DNA of 38,031 bases from Nostocoides japonicum T1-X7 (GTDB taxonomy: Bacteria; Actinomycetota; Actinomycetes; Actinomycetales; Dermatophilaceae). Positions 1 to 9,275 of this stretch are shown here, piece after piece (the first letter of the stretch is position 1; every line of letters starts with the position of its first letter). The position numbers and the translations under genes were made by a program. The stretch lies in contig NZ_HF570958.1 of the NCBI RefSeq assembly GCF_001046855.1, forward strand, positions 1,459,823 through 1,497,853, read 5' to 3'. The notes under the pieces are model-generated. The model searched no databases, was not told the DNA's origin, and saw only the letters and a list, made by a program, of their open reading frames with translations.

Positions 1-1236
1 CCGGTCGGCGCGGGGGGAGCCGATGGCGAGGGCCCGCCCGCCGGCGGCCCGGCCGGTCGTCGGCGCCATGTTCGAGGCGAGCCGGGTGCCCGGCCGGACG
101 CGATGCAGGCCGAGGCGGTTGAGCTCGGGCTCGCCGAGGGCGTTGTTGTGCAGCAGCCCGGTGCCGGGCGTCGCGATGCCGGACAGGTAGCCGCTGGACA
201 CCGTCACCGCGCACGCCAGCCCCTCGGAGTCGGTCGCCGAGACGTGCGCCGTCGACGACGACGTCGGCAGCCCGGCGAGGCCGTAGCGTTCGACGGCCGC
301 GAGGAGCGCATGCCCGTCGGACTCGAGGTCGACGGAGAAGTCGTGGACCGCGTGCCGGTAGGCCAGCACGGCCCGCTGCGCCTCGATGACGGCGGGCCAC
401 GACCAGTCGGCGCCGAGCGCCGCGCTCAGCTCGCCGAGCATGACGGCCAGCATCGGTCCGCCGACGGAGGGCGGTGGGTTGACGGCGAGGTCCCAGTCTC
501 CGAGGACCCGGCGCACCGGAGTCCGGACGACCGGCCGGTATGCGGCGAGGTCGGCCTCGGTGACCAGGCCCGCGTGCTCGGCCATGTCGGCGGCGATGGC
601 GCGCCCCACGTCGCCCGTCGTGAACAGGGACGGCCCCTCGGCGGCGAGCCGGTCGAGGACGTCGGCGAGTGGGACGTTCGTCGCGACGTCACCGGCCCGC
701 AGCGGCGAGCCGTCGGGCCGGGTGACGATCCGGCGGGCCTCGACGTCGGGGCCGAAGAGCGGCTCGGCGGTGAAGCCGAGATAGCGCGCGGCCGCCGCCC
801 CGATGGGGTAGCCGGTCCGGGCGGAGGCGGCGGCGGGCTCGACGATCGCGGACCACGGCATCCGGCCATGCCGCTCGACGGCGGTGGCGATCGCCTGGAC
901 CGACCCCGGGGTGGCGCACGCTCCGTGGCCGCCGTACATGACGACCCCGGCGCCGTAGTCCATCCGGACCTCACGCACCCCGCGCCCGAAGGCCTCCTCG
1001 GGCAGCCCGCGGCCGGGCATCTCGACATTGCCGTCGACGACCTCCGGCTCGCCGCCCTCGGGCCACACGTTGACGTACCCGCCCGAGAGGAGGCTGACGA
1101 TGCCCGGCTCGCAGGCCATGACGGCGACGGCGGCGGCCGCGGCGACGTCGACGGCGTTGCCGCCCTGGCGGGCCACGGCATACCCGGCCTCGCGCGCGAC
1201 GGGGCCGGTCGCGGCGAGAGCGACGTGGAAGGACAT
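1..1236 (-). CDS. ggt: Gamma-glutamyltransferase, C-terminus cut by window edge
   Basis: Ntn-hydrolase of the gamma-glutamyltransferase family, which cleaves gamma-glutamyl bonds in glutathione and related compounds. The 412 visible residues open with the family N-terminal block (MSFHVALAATGPVAREAGY, then GGNAVDVAAAAAAVAVM). They contain TSSSTAHVSATD, in which Thr329 aligns with the autoprocessing, catalytic threonine. After it comes the small-subunit start with GYLSGIATPGTGLLHNN. The reading frame runs off the left edge, so roughly the last third of the small subunit is missing. No signal peptide is seen, so a cytoplasmic or non-classically exported enzyme is likely. The ATG at 1236 is chosen because the conserved block starts directly after it, although no good Shine-Dalgarno precedes it. 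The gene is divergent from the BMP transport operon. The substrate could differ from glutathione, for example other gamma-glutamyl or cephalosporin-like amides. Confidence 0.88.
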   Translation of the reverse strand, partial: MSFHVALAATGPVAREAGYAVARQGGNAVDVAAAAAVAVMACEPGIVSLLSGGYVNVWPEGGEPEVVDGNVEMPGRGLPEEAFGRGVREVRMDYGAGVVMYGGHGACATPGSVQAIATAVERHGRMPWSAIVEPAAASARTGYPIGAAAARYLGFTAEPLFGPDVEARRIVTRPDGSPLRAGDVATNVPLADVLDRLAAEGPSLFTTGDVGRAIAADMAEHAGLVTEADLAAYRPVVRTPVRRVLGDWDLAVNPPPSVGGPMLAVMLGELSAALGADWSWPAVIEAQRAVLAYRHAVHDFSVDLESDGHALLAAVERYGLAGLPTSSSTAHVSATDSEGLACAVTVSSGYLSGIATPGTGLLHNNALGEPELNRLGLHRVRPGTRLASNMAPTTGRAAGGRALAIGSPRADR

Positions 1237-1366
1237 GCGGGAGATTCTGTCCCGAACCGGGTCACGCGCGCGCGACCGTCCCGCGGTGCGACCCGGCGGA
1301 CGGCAATATGTCGGCGCGATAACAACCTCCCCGGTTGCCTCGACAGGCCCGTTCGTCCACAACCGC

Positions 1367-1424
1367 TGTACTAGGGTGAGCCGAAGTTCGGCGCCGAGAC
1401 CCGGTGCCTGTGTGGGTAGGAGGA
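1367..1424 (+). promoter_or_regulatory. Possible promoter and strong RBS of the BMP operon
   Basis: TAGGGT at 1372-1377 resembles an actinobacterial -10 hexamer. No convincing -35 is visible 16-18 bp upstream. GTAGGAGGA at 1416-1424 is a strong Shine-Dalgarno placed for the TTG start at 1432, and it decides that unusual start codon. The -10 call is weak and the RBS call is strong. Confidence 0.4.
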
Positions 1425-1431
1425 ATCCCCT

Positions 1432-2502
1432 TTGCGACACGCATTGAAGATCACGGCAGCGACGGGGGCGGGGCTTCTCCTCCTCGCCGGCTGCGGCTCG
1501 AAGCCGACCAGCAACGCGAGCAGCTCCAGCAGCGGCAAGGCCTTCAAGGCCTGCATGGTCCTCGACACCGGAGGCGTCGACGACCGATCGTTCAACGAGA
1601 GCTCGTATGCCGGGTTCCAGGCGGCGAACAAGGCCAACCCGAACATCAAGATCAGCTACGTCGCCTCGAACAGCCAGAACGACTACGTGCCGAACCTCAA
1701 CGCCGAGGTCAACAAGGGCTGCGACACCATCGTCGCGGTCGGTGGCCTGATGGCCGACGCGGTGAAGTCGACGGCGACGGCCCACCCCGACCAGAAGTTC
1801 GCCCAGGTCGACAACGCCTCGCAGGGCGACAACATCTACGGCCTGCAGTACAACACCGCCCAGGGCGGCTTCCTCGGCGGCTACCTCGCCGCGGCGATGT
1901 CCAAGACCGGCAAGGTCGGCACCTGGGGCGGGCTCAACATCCCGCCGGTGACGATCTACATGGACGGCTTCTGGGAGGGCGTCCAGTACTACAACAAGAC
2001 GAAGGACAAGCACGTCCAGGTCCTCGGCTGGACCGAGAAGAACCAGAAGGCCGGCACCTTCTCGCAGTCCTTCACCGACCAGAACAAGGGCAAGACGATC
2101 TCGCAGGCGCAGATCCAGCAGGGCGCCGACATCATCTTCCCCGTCGCCGGCGGTGCCGGGCTCGGGGCCGGTGCCGCGGCCCAGGCCTCCGGCGGCAAGG
2201 TGAGCGTCATCTGGGTCGACACCGACGGCTGCGAGTCCGCCTCCCAGTACTGCAACTACTTCCTCACGAGCGTGACGAAGGGCATCACGAAGTCGGTGCA
2301 GGAGTACACCGAGAAGGCCGCCTCCGGCACCTTCCCGACGGGCAACTACATCGGCACCCTCGAGAACGGCGGCACCGGCCTCGCGCCGTTCCACACCTTC
2401 GACAGCAAGGTGCCGGCCGACCTGAAGTCCGAGCTGGACCAGATCAAGGCCGACATCATCTCCGGCAAGATCACCATCACCTCGCCGAGCCAGCCCAAGT
2501 AG
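1432..2502 (+). CDS. BMP-family lipoprotein, substrate-binding component of ABC importer
   Basis: Extracellular lipid-anchored binding protein of the basic membrane protein (BmpA/PnrA) family. Characterised members bind purine or other nucleosides. The 356-residue product has a short basic start, a hydrophobic stretch and a lipobox LLLLAGC with the lipidated Cys21, followed by a Ser/Asn-rich linker. Family features include CMVLDTGGVDDRSFNESSY near residue 40, the GGLMADAV turn, and the GAGLGAGAAAQ and VIWVDTDGCE segments. It starts at TTG, supported by GTAGGAGGA eight bases upstream. It is the first gene of a four-gene transporter set with a double ATPase and two permeases, the standard gene order for this importer type. 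The ligand is inferred from family only; nucleoside is most likely. Confidence 0.9.
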   Translation: MRHALKITAATGAGLLLLAGCGSKPTSNASSSSSGKAFKACMVLDTGGVDDRSFNESSYAGFQAANKANPNIKISYVASNSQNDYVPNLNAEVNKGCDTIVAVGGLMADAVKSTATAHPDQKFAQVDNASQGDNIYGLQYNTAQGGFLGGYLAAAMSKTGKVGTWGGLNIPPVTIYMDGFWEGVQYYNKTKDKHVQVLGWTEKNQKAGTFSQSFTDQNKGKTISQAQIQQGADIIFPVAGGAGLGAGAAAQASGGKVSVIWVDTDGCESASQYCNYFLTSVTKGITKSVQEYTEKAASGTFPTGNYIGTLENGGTGLAPFHTFDSKVPADLKSELDQIKADIISGKITITSPSQPK

Positions 2503-2530
2503 GCGCGGCGACTGCAGACGGGTCAGCAGG

Positions 2531-2565
2531 GAGGGGAGAGCCGGCGATCGTCCGGTGCTCCCCTC
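2531..2565 (+). terminator. Intra-operon hairpin after the binding-protein gene
   Basis: GAGGGGAG at 2531-2538 pairs perfectly with CTCCCCTC at 2558-2565, and GCCGG/CCGG extends the stem inward. There is no T-tract. In binding-protein operons such hairpins often stabilise or attenuate mRNA so that the binding protein exceeds the membrane subunits; that role is inferred here. A second pair of self-complementary boxes, CCGGATCCGG, lies at 2598-2607 and 2634-2643 just before the ATPase gene. Confidence 0.45.
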
Positions 2566-2663
2566 CCGGCGCTGTCCGCGGCAGGCGAGGCGGTATGCCG
2601 GATCCGGGGTGATGATGTGAGCCACGGCCCTGCCCGGATCCGGGACGACGAAGGAGGTGAGCG

Positions 2664-4406
2664 GTGAAACTCGAGCTCCGCGGGATCACGAAGCGGTTCG
2701 GGACGTTCACGGCCAACGACGCCATCGACCTCACCGTCGAGCCGGGTGAGATCCACGCCCTCCTCGGGGAGAACGGCGCCGGGAAGAGCACGTTGATGAA
2801 CGTCCTCTACGGCCTCTACCAGCCGGACGAGGGCGAGATCCTCGTCGACGGCGCGGCGGTCCGCTTCTCGGGCCCCGGCGACGCGATGGCCGCCGGCATC
2901 GGGATGGTCCACCAGCACTTCATGCTCATCCCCGTCTTCACGGTCGCCGAGAACGTCGAGCTCGGCGCGGAGAAGACGACGGGGATCGGCTTCCTCGACC
3001 GGCGGCGGGCCCGCCGGGAGGTGACCGAGGTGTCGCGGCGCTACGGCCTCGACGTCCCGCCCGATGCCCTCGTCGCCGACCTCGCCGTCGGTGTGCAGCA
3101 GCGCGTCGAGATCGTCAAGGCCCTCGTCCGCGACGCGCGCATCCTCATCCTCGACGAGCCGACCGCGGTCCTCACACCGCAGGAGACCGACGAGCTCATG
3201 GAGGTCATGCGGACCCTCCGCGGGGGCGGGACGTCGATCGTCTTCATCACCCACAAGCTGCGCGAGGTCCGGGCCGTGGCGGACCGGATCACCGTCATCC
3301 GGCGCGGCCGGGTCGTCGGGCAGGCGACCCCCGACACCTCGGCCGCCGAGCTCGCCTCCCTCATGGTCGGCCGCCCGGTCCAGCTGACCGTCGACAAGGA
3401 GCCGGCCCAGCCGGGCCGCGCCGTCGTCGAGGCCGACGGGGTGCGGATCCTCGACACGCTCGGCCACGTCATGGTCGACGACGTGAGCTTCACCGTCCGC
3501 GAGGGGGAGATCTTCGCCCTCGCCGGCGTCCAGGGCAACGGCCAGACCGAGCTGACCCAGGCCCTCGTCGGCCTCACCCCGATCGACGCCGGCACGATCC
3601 GGATCAGCGGCCGCGACGTCACCGAGACCGACGTCCACGGGATCCTCGAGAAGGGCGTCGGATACGTCCCCGAGGACCGCCTCCACGACGGTCTCGTCGG
3701 GTCCTTCAGCATCGCCGAGAACCTCGTCCTCGACCTCTACGACCAGCAGCCCTTCAGCAAGGGCCTGTCCCTCGACCTCGCCCGGATCGCCGACAACGCG
3801 ACCGAGCGGGTCGCGGAGTACGACGTCCGCACCCAGTCCATCGACGCCGCCGCGTCGACGCTGTCCGGTGGCAACCAGCAGAAGGTCGTCCTCGCCCGCG
3901 AGCTGTCCCGGCCCCTGGAGGCGCTCGTCGTCGCCCAGCCGACGCGGGGCGTCGACGTCGGGTCGATGGAGTTCGTCCACAAGCGGATCATCGCCGAGCG
4001 CGACAACGGCTCGGCCGTCATCCTCGTCTCGACCGAGCTCGACGAGGTCCTCGGACTCGCCGACCGGATCGCCGTCATGTACCGCGGGTCGATCATCGGC
4101 GAGGTGCCGGCCGGCACCGACCCCGAGACGATCGGCCTGCTCATGGCGGGGACCCGTCCCGAGGAGCTGCCCTCCGGCATACCCGCGGCACCGACCGGGC
4201 CGGTCGTCAACCCGGCGTTCGCGGCGGAGCCGGTCGGCGAGGCGGTGGGCGGTATGCCGCATGCCGGCTCCGAGGAGGGGAGCGCCCCGCCCGCCGAGAC
4301 CGCCCCGCGTACCGACTCCGACGACGCGACCGACCCGCATACTGGATCCGACGAGGGGGCACACCCGCCGACCGGACCGTCCGAGACCCCGCAGGAGCCC
4401 CAGTGA
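2664..4406 (+). CDS. Double-domain ABC ATPase of the BMP-type importer
   Basis: Cytoplasmic energising subunit with two fused nucleotide-binding domains (580 residues), related to NupO/YufO and the sugar RbsA type. Domain 1 carries Walker [10 protein letters not shown] (residues 35-43) and Walker [12 protein letters not shown], but a degenerate signature ([13 protein letters not shown]). Domain 2 has a degenerate Walker A ([10 protein letters not shown]) and a normal signature ([14 protein letters not shown]). This asymmetry is usual in the family. The GTG start at 2664 follows AAGGAGGTGA at 2651-2660. The last 75 or so residues (from about 504) form a low-complexity Pro/Ala/acidic tail with repeated GSDE/TDSD-like pieces, longer than typical family members. 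The stop overlaps the next start (GTGA). Confidence 0.93.
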   Translation: MKLELRGITKRFGTFTANDAIDLTVEPGEIHALLGENGAGKSTLMNVLYGLYQPDEGEILVDGAAVRFSGPGDAMAAGIGMVHQHFMLIPVFTVAENVELGAEKTTGIGFLDRRRARREVTEVSRRYGLDVPPDALVADLAVGVQQRVEIVKALVRDARILILDEPTAVLTPQETDELMEVMRTLRGGGTSIVFITHKLREVRAVADRITVIRRGRVVGQATPDTSAAELASLMVGRPVQLTVDKEPAQPGRAVVEADGVRILDTLGHVMVDDVSFTVREGEIFALAGVQGNGQTELTQALVGLTPIDAGTIRISGRDVTETDVHGILEKGVGYVPEDRLHDGLVGSFSIAENLVLDLYDQQPFSKGLSLDLARIADNATERVAEYDVRTQSIDAAASTLSGGNQQKVVLARELSRPLEALVVAQPTRGVDVGSMEFVHKRIIAERDNGSAVILVSTELDEVLGLADRIAVMYRGSIIGEVPAGTDPETIGLLMAGTRPEELPSGIPAAPTGPVVNPAFAAEPVGEAVGGMPHAGSEEGSAPPAETAPRTDSDDATDPHTGSDEGAHPPTGPSETPQEPQ

Positions 4407-5650
4407 GCCAGACGTCGACGGCGCCCCCGGCGGAGCCGGCCGCGCCCACCCCGGAGCCGGGACGGAGCGGTCGCCGCCGCCTCGGCGACAGCCCCGTCGT
4501 CGTCACGGCGCTCGCGTTCGTCGCGGCCATCGTCGTCGGCGGCGTCCTCATCGCGGTGAGCGACGAGCAGACCCGCAACGCGGCGACCTACTTCTTCTCC
4601 TACCCGTGGGACACCTTCCGGTACGGCTTCTCGGCGATCTGGGAGGCCTACAAGGCGCTCTTCGAAGGGGCGATCTTCAACCCCGGGCGGGCCAGCTCGG
4701 GCACCATCGCCGGGATCTTCGGCCCCATCTCGGAGACCCTCGTCAGCGCGACGCCGCTCATCCTCGGCGGACTGTCGGTCGGCCTCGCGTTCCGCGCCGG
4801 CCTGTTCAACATCGGCGGCCAGGGGCAGATCATCGCCGGCGCGATCTGCGCGGGCTACGTCGGGTTCGCCTGGCACCTGCCCCCGGTCATCCACCTCATC
4901 GTCGCCGCGGTCGCCGGCATCCTCGGCGGGGCGGTCTGGGGCGGGATCGCCGGGTTCCTCAAGGCCAAGACCGGTGCCCACGAGGTCATCTCGACGATCA
5001 TGCTCAACTACGTCGCCTACTACCTGCTGGCCTTCCTGCTGTCCGTCGAGAGCTTCCAGCGACCGCCCTACGGGCAGGCGATCTCCAACTCCATCCTCGG
5101 CAGCGCCCGGCTCCCGCACCTGCTCGGCGGCTCGCTGCGCCTCCACCTCGGGCTCGTCATCGCGCTCCTCGCCGCCTACGGCGTGCACTGGCTGCTCACC
5201 CGGTCGACGCTCGGCTTCGAGTTCCGCGCGGTCGGGGCGAACCAGAACGCCGCCCGCACGGCCGGCATGAGCGTCGGCGCGACCTATACCCGCGTCATGC
5301 TCATCGCCGGCGGCCTCGCGGGCCTCGCCGGCGTGACCCAGATCCTCGGCACGAACCCGGCGATCACCCAGGACATCGACGCCGGCATCGGCTTCGACGC
5401 CATCACCGTCGCCCTCCTCGGCCGGGCCAACGCCGGCGGCACGGTCCTCGCCGGCATCCTCTTCGGCGCGCTCCGCGCCGGGGGCGTCCAGATGCAGTCG
5501 AGCACCGGCACGCCCATCGACGTCGTCGACGTCATCCAGGCCGTCATCGTCCTGTTCATCGCCGCCCCCGCGCTCGTCCGCGGCATCTTCCGCCTTAAGG
5601 GCAGCGGAGCCGGCACCGGTCAGGCCCTCGCGAAGGGGTGGAACGGATGA
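4403..5650 (+). CDS. ABC permease of the BMP-type importer, subunit 1
   Basis: Multi-spanning inner-membrane permease (415 residues) of the branched-chain/nucleoside permease family. A Pro/Ala-rich N-terminal leader precedes the first membrane span at about residues 30-50. Family segments visible include [33 protein letters not shown] and [15 protein letters not shown], followed by the [16 protein letters not shown] span. The GTG start overlaps the ATPase stop by four bases (GTGA), and its own stop overlaps the next gene (ATGA), indicating translational coupling. It pairs with the next permease to form the heterodimeric channel, with the double ATPase on the inside. Confidence 0.92.
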   Translation: MSQTSTAPPAEPAAPTPEPGRSGRRRLGDSPVVVTALAFVAAIVVGGVLIAVSDEQTRNAATYFFSYPWDTFRYGFSAIWEAYKALFEGAIFNPGRASSGTIAGIFGPISETLVSATPLILGGLSVGLAFRAGLFNIGGQGQIIAGAICAGYVGFAWHLPPVIHLIVAAVAGILGGAVWGGIAGFLKAKTGAHEVISTIMLNYVAYYLLAFLLSVESFQRPPYGQAISNSILGSARLPHLLGGSLRLHLGLVIALLAAYGVHWLLTRSTLGFEFRAVGANQNAARTAGMSVGATYTRVMLIAGGLAGLAGVTQILGTNPAITQDIDAGIGFDAITVALLGRANAGGTVLAGILFGALRAGGVQMQSSTGTPIDVVDVIQAVIVLFIAAPALVRGIFRLKGSGAGTGQALAKGWNG

Positions 5651-6969
5651 GCACGACGACCTCTCCCTCGCCGGGGACCGCGCCCACCCCCGAGGACATC
5701 GTCGTCCACGACGTCGTCGTCAAGCCGGTGTCCCGGACGCGGCGCATCGTCACCGGCGTCGTCATGATCCTCGTCGGGGCGCTCACCTTCGCCCTCGGCC
5801 GGAACGCCGAGGCCCACTCGGCGCGGTTCGACCTGTCGCAGGGATCGGAGTTCATCCACCTGCCCGACCTCGTCCTCCCGGTCGCGGCGACGGCATACGT
5901 ATGTGGCGTCCTCATTCTCGTCCTCGGCGTCCTCCAGGCGGTCAAGGGCTTCACGAAGCCGTGGTCGACCGTCGTCGGCAGCGCCGTCGGGCTCCTGTTC
6001 CTCCTCGCCTTCTTCTGCTGGGCGGCGAGCGGCGGCACCGGCTCGACGATCGACCTCCTCGGCGTCCTGGAGAACACCCTCGGCCTCGCCGCGCCGATCA
6101 TCCTCGGCGCGCTCGGCGCGGTGCTCTGCGAGCGCTCCGGCGTCATCAACGTCGCCATCGAGGGACAGATGCTCGCCGGGGCCTGGGCCGGAGCGATGTT
6201 CGGGACGGTCATCGGCCGCAGCGGCGGGGTCGTCGCCGCCCTCGTCGCCGGCGCCCTCATGGGTTGGCTCCTCGCGCTCTTCTCGATCCGCTACCTCGTC
6301 AACCAGGTCGTCCTCGGCGTCGTCCTCAACGTCCTCGCCCTCGGGCTCACCGGCTTCCTCTACGACGCCCTCATGCAGCCCAACCAGGACAGCCTCAACA
6401 ACCCCGGCAGCTTCGACAGCATCGCCATCCCCGTCCTGTCCAAGCTGCCGCTCATCGGGCCGCTGCTCTTCGACCAGAACGTCATCGTCTACCTCATGTA
6501 CGTCCTCATCGTCGTCATCCAGGTGGCGCTCTTCCGCACCCGGTGGGGGCTGCGGACCCGGGCCGTCGGCGAGCACCCGAAGGCCGCGGACACGGTCGGC
6601 ATCAACGTCCTGCGGGTCCGGTACCGCAACGTCATCATGGGCGGCGCCATCGCCGGGCTCGGCGGCGCGTACATGACGATCGGCGCCGTCGGCTCGTTCA
6701 CGAAGGACATCACGTCGGGCAACGGCTTCATCGCGCTCGCGGCGCTCATCTTCGGCCGGTGGAGCCCACGAGGGGCCGTCGGTGCGGCCCTCCTCTTCGG
6801 GTTCGCCTACGAGCTGCAGACGCTCCTCTCGCTCGTCCAGCCGCCGGTCACCATCCCGACGAACTTCCTAGCGATGCTCCCCTACCTCGCGACGATCTTC
6901 GCCGTCGCCGGGCTCGTCGGCAAGGTCCGCGCACCCGCCGCCGACGGCGAGCCCTACGTCAAGGAGTGA
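5647..6969 (+). CDS. ABC permease of the BMP-type importer, subunit 2
   Basis: Second permease (440 residues) of the nucleoside-type importer. Extra hydrophobic segments at the N-terminus (VVMILVGALTFALG; AYVCGVLILVLGVLQ; LLFLLAFFCWAA) precede the conserved core. The core is recognised by APIILGALGAVLCERSGVIN, VAIEGQMLAGAWAG, NQVVLGVVLNVLALGLTGF and GGAYMTIGAVGSFTKD. The ATG at 5647 is preferred over the in-frame GTG at 5638 because it makes an ATGA overlap with the upstream permease. It closes the operon; a hairpin-like sequence follows at 6995-7017. Confidence 0.92.
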   Translation: MSTTTSPSPGTAPTPEDIVVHDVVVKPVSRTRRIVTGVVMILVGALTFALGRNAEAHSARFDLSQGSEFIHLPDLVLPVAATAYVCGVLILVLGVLQAVKGFTKPWSTVVGSAVGLLFLLAFFCWAASGGTGSTIDLLGVLENTLGLAAPIILGALGAVLCERSGVINVAIEGQMLAGAWAGAMFGTVIGRSGGVVAALVAGALMGWLLALFSIRYLVNQVVLGVVLNVLALGLTGFLYDALMQPNQDSLNNPGSFDSIAIPVLSKLPLIGPLLFDQNVIVYLMYVLIVVIQVALFRTRWGLRTRAVGEHPKAADTVGINVLRVRYRNVIMGGAIAGLGGAYMTIGAVGSFTKDITSGNGFIALAALIFGRWSPRGAVGAALLFGFAYELQTLLSLVQPPVTIPTNFLAMLPYLATIFAVAGLVGKVRAPAADGEPYVKE

Positions 6970-6994
6970 CGTAGGGCCGGGCGGCCGGCGACCT

Positions 6995-7017
6995 GCCCAC
7001 TCGGCGAGAAGGTGGGC
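6995..7017 (+). terminator. Possible terminator hairpin after the BMP operon
   Basis: GCCCAC at 6995-7000 pairs with GTGGGC at 7012-7017 around an 11-base loop, 25 bases after the last permease stop. There is no T-run, so it may be a factor-dependent or weak terminator. Confidence 0.35.
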
Positions 7018-7080
7018 TGACCGGAGAGGTGAGCTGCGGCATACTGATGTCCTCTTGTCCTGACATGAGGAGGCGACGGG

Positions 7081-7869
7081 ATGCTCACCGCGATCCTCTT
7101 CGTCGTCGCCGCCCTCATCGTGGGCTACTCCAAGACGGCGGTCGGCGGTCTCGCCGTGCTCAGCGTCGTCATCTTCGCCTCGCTGCTGCCGGCGAAGCAG
7201 TCGACCGGTGCGCTCCTGCTCGTCCTCATCGTCGGTGACCTCGTCGCCGTCTGGCACTACCGGCGCGACGCGGACTGGTCGCTCATCCGCGAGCTGCTGC
7301 CCCTCGTCGTCCCGGGGCTCGCGCTCGGTGCGGCGTTCCTCGCCGTCGTCGACGACGCGGTGCTCCGCCGCAGCATCGGGGTGCTCCTCCTCGTCCTGTG
7401 CGCCCTCCAGCTCTTCCTCCAGGTCCGCGCTCGCCGGCCGACGTCGGTGGTCGTCGTCACCGCCGACGGAGAGGACCGGGTGAGGACGGCGACGGGCCCG
7501 TCGAGTGCCACCCGCCGGCGCGGACCGGCGCTCCTCGCGGGTCTCGGCGCCGGGTTCGCGACGATGACGGCGAACGCGGCGGGCGCCGTGATGACCCTGT
7601 TCTTCGTGAGCCGGGGCGTCGAGAAGCGCCGGTTCGTCGGCACGGGAGCGTGGTTCTTCCTCGGCGTGAACCTCACGAAGGTGCCGTTCAGCCTCGGCCT
7701 GGGCCTCATCCACCTCGCCGACCTCCGGCGGGCCGTCCTCCTCGCGCCCGCGGTCATCCTCGGTGGCTGGCTCGGCCTGCACACGATCCGGCGCATCTCG
7801 CAGGTGCGGTTCGAGCAGGTCGTGCTCCTCGCCTCGGCCCTCTCCGCGACCGTCCTCGTCGTCCGCTGA
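7081..7869 (+). CDS. TauE/SafE (TSUP) family membrane exporter
   Basis: Predicted integral-membrane protein of 262 residues, normal length for the TauE/SafE sulfite/sulfonate exporter family. Several membrane spans are visible: residues 2-20, then 24-38, 43-60, 75-95 and four after the soluble loop at about 118-145. The start has the family signature ALIVGYSKTAVGGLAVLS, and the second repeat has FATMTANAAGAVMTLFFVS. The central hydrophilic loop (RARRPTSVVVVTADGEDRVRT) is cytoplasmic or external; its side was not determined. The ATG follows GAGGAGG at 7067-7073. It stands alone after the BMP operon. Transported substrate unknown: sulfite, sulfoacetate or another small organosulfur anion are family possibilities. 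Confidence 0.85.
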   Translation: MLTAILFVVAALIVGYSKTAVGGLAVLSVVIFASLLPAKQSTGALLLVLIVGDLVAVWHYRRDADWSLIRELLPLVVPGLALGAAFLAVVDDAVLRRSIGVLLLVLCALQLFLQVRARRPTSVVVVTADGEDRVRTATGPSSATRRRGPALLAGLGAGFATMTANAAGAVMTLFFVSRGVEKRRFVGTGAWFFLGVNLTKVPFSLGLGLIHLADLRRAVLLAPAVILGGWLGLHTIRRISQVRFEQVVLLASALSATVLVVR

Positions 7870-7890
7870 GCCGGACCCGCCCGTGCACCC

Positions 7891-9048
7891 TCACCCGGCG
7901 GGGCCGAGGCGCGGAGGGACGTTGTGGGGCGTGATGATCTGGACGGCCGCGGGGCGGCTCGTCGGGGCTCCCGGCAGCAGGTGGTGATGGCGCATGACCT
8001 GCTGGCAGGCGCGGCGCATGTCCGCGCGCAGGTCGTGGTGGAGCACGGCGGTGAGGACGCCGGTGCGCAGCAGCTCGAGGTTGTCGGCGTCGAGGTCGTG
8101 GCCGATGAACACGTCCGGCACGACGCCCGCCGCGGCGAGCTCGGCGGCGATGGCCCGGTTGCCGCCGCCGATTGAATAGACGCCGTCCACGGCCCGCCCG
8201 TCCGTCACCGCCCGGCGCACGAGGGCCGCCATCGCCTCGTCGAGACCGTCCGCGTCGGAGAGGACGAGGACCTCCAGACCCGGTGCGAGCCGCCGCACGG
8301 TGTCCTCGAACGCGGCCCGGCGCTCCTGCTCCCCGAAGAAGGTCGCCCGGCTCAGCGTCACGAGCACCCGGCCGCGGGCCGCGACCTCGTCGCGTCCTCC
8401 TGATCGCGAACCGGTCCATCCCGCAACGAGATAGGCGGCCGTCGCGCCCGCGGCCGCGTTGTCGAGGCCGACGTATGCGACGCGCCGGCTTTCCCGGACG
8501 TCCGTCACGAGCGTGACGACCGGTATCCCGCGGCTCGCCAACCGGTCGATGGCCCCGGCCACCTCGGGGTCGTCGGGGGCCTTGAGGAGCACCCCCTGGC
8601 TCGACCGGCCGCGGGTGCCGATCCGGTCGAGGTGGGCGACGAGCGACGCGACATCCTGCGGGCCCGCGCTCTCCGAGAGATGGAAGCGGGCCCGGACGGT
8701 CGCCGGGCGGAGCGCCGGCAGCTCGCGCTCGAGGGCTTCCCGCACCGCCCCGCTGAAGCGCACCGGCGCCTGCATGACGACGTCGACGACGAGGGTCCTC
8801 GCGCCGAGGCGCAGCTGGGTCCGCTGCCGGTCGAGGTCGAGGACGGCCTGCTCGACCTGGTGGACGGCCCGGGCGCTCGCGCCGGGACGCCCGTGGAGCA
8901 CCCGGTCGACGGTGGCTGCGGAGAGCCCCGACTGGGAGGCGATGTCGGCGATCCGGTGCCCGCCCCCTCGCGTCGACACCTCGTCCCCCTGCGCCAGCCG
9001 GTCCGCCCCCGGTGCCGGGGTCGACCCGGGAGGGCGAGGGCGTCGCAT
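7891..9048 (-). CDS. LacI-family transcriptional regulator next to phyH-like gene
   Basis: DNA-binding regulator with an N-terminal LacI helix-turn-helix (IADIASQSGLSAATVDRVLHG, about residues 33-53) and a periplasmic-binding-protein-like effector domain (VDVVMQAP, VVTLVTDV, VAYVGLDNAAAGATAAYLVA, FIGHDLDADNLELL). It is 385 residues from ATG 9048. A GTG at 8979 with GGGGGACGAG upstream would remove 23 Pro/Arg-rich residues and place the helix-turn-helix at the usual distance from the start, so it may be the true start. The effector domain resembles those binding sugars. It is divergent from the dioxygenase gene at 9276 and is its likely regulator; the ligand is unknown. Confidence 0.86.
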   Translation of the reverse strand: MRRPRPPGSTPAPGADRLAQGDEVSTRGGGHRIADIASQSGLSAATVDRVLHGRPGASARAVHQVEQAVLDLDRQRTQLRLGARTLVVDVVMQAPVRFSGAVREALERELPALRPATVRARFHLSESAGPQDVASLVAHLDRIGTRGRSSQGVLLKAPDDPEVAGAIDRLASRGIPVVTLVTDVRESRRVAYVGLDNAAAGATAAYLVAGWTGSRSGGRDEVAARGRVLVTLSRATFFGEQERRAAFEDTVRRLAPGLEVLVLSDADGLDEAMAALVRRAVTDGRAVDGVYSIGGGNRAIAAELAAAGVVPDVFIGHDLDADNLELLRTGVLTAVLHHDLRADMRRACQQVMRHHHLLPGAPTSRPAAVQIITPHNVPPRLGPAG

Positions 9049-9118
9049 ACCGCATGGTACGGCTCGCCTCGGCAGGCCGAGGCTGTCGTGTTCCCTCCCC
9101 CCGCCCCAGGTGAGAGTA

Positions 9119-9168
9119 CTTGTGGGGAGGCCGGCTGGAGCCATGGCACCCACCAGCTTCCCCACAAG
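9119..9168. repeat. Dispersed 50-bp palindrome, copy 1 (diverged)
   Basis: CTTGTGGGGA at 9119-9128 and CCAGCTTCCCCACAAG at 9153-9168 are the ends of an inverted repeat. Its left arm has a 4-base GGCC insertion relative to the two copies at 21137 and 21439. This copy lies between the LacI-type gene and the phyH-like gene, so it sits in a promoter region rather than behind a gene. Confidence 0.75.
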
Positions 9169-9275
9169 GTCCTGAGGTGTTTCTGAGGTCTCCGGGCCCT
9201 CCCCGTGGGGGTCCGGATGACGCACCCTTGACGGGAGAGCCCCGTGCCGAAGACCCGCATCGAAGGAGACGACCG

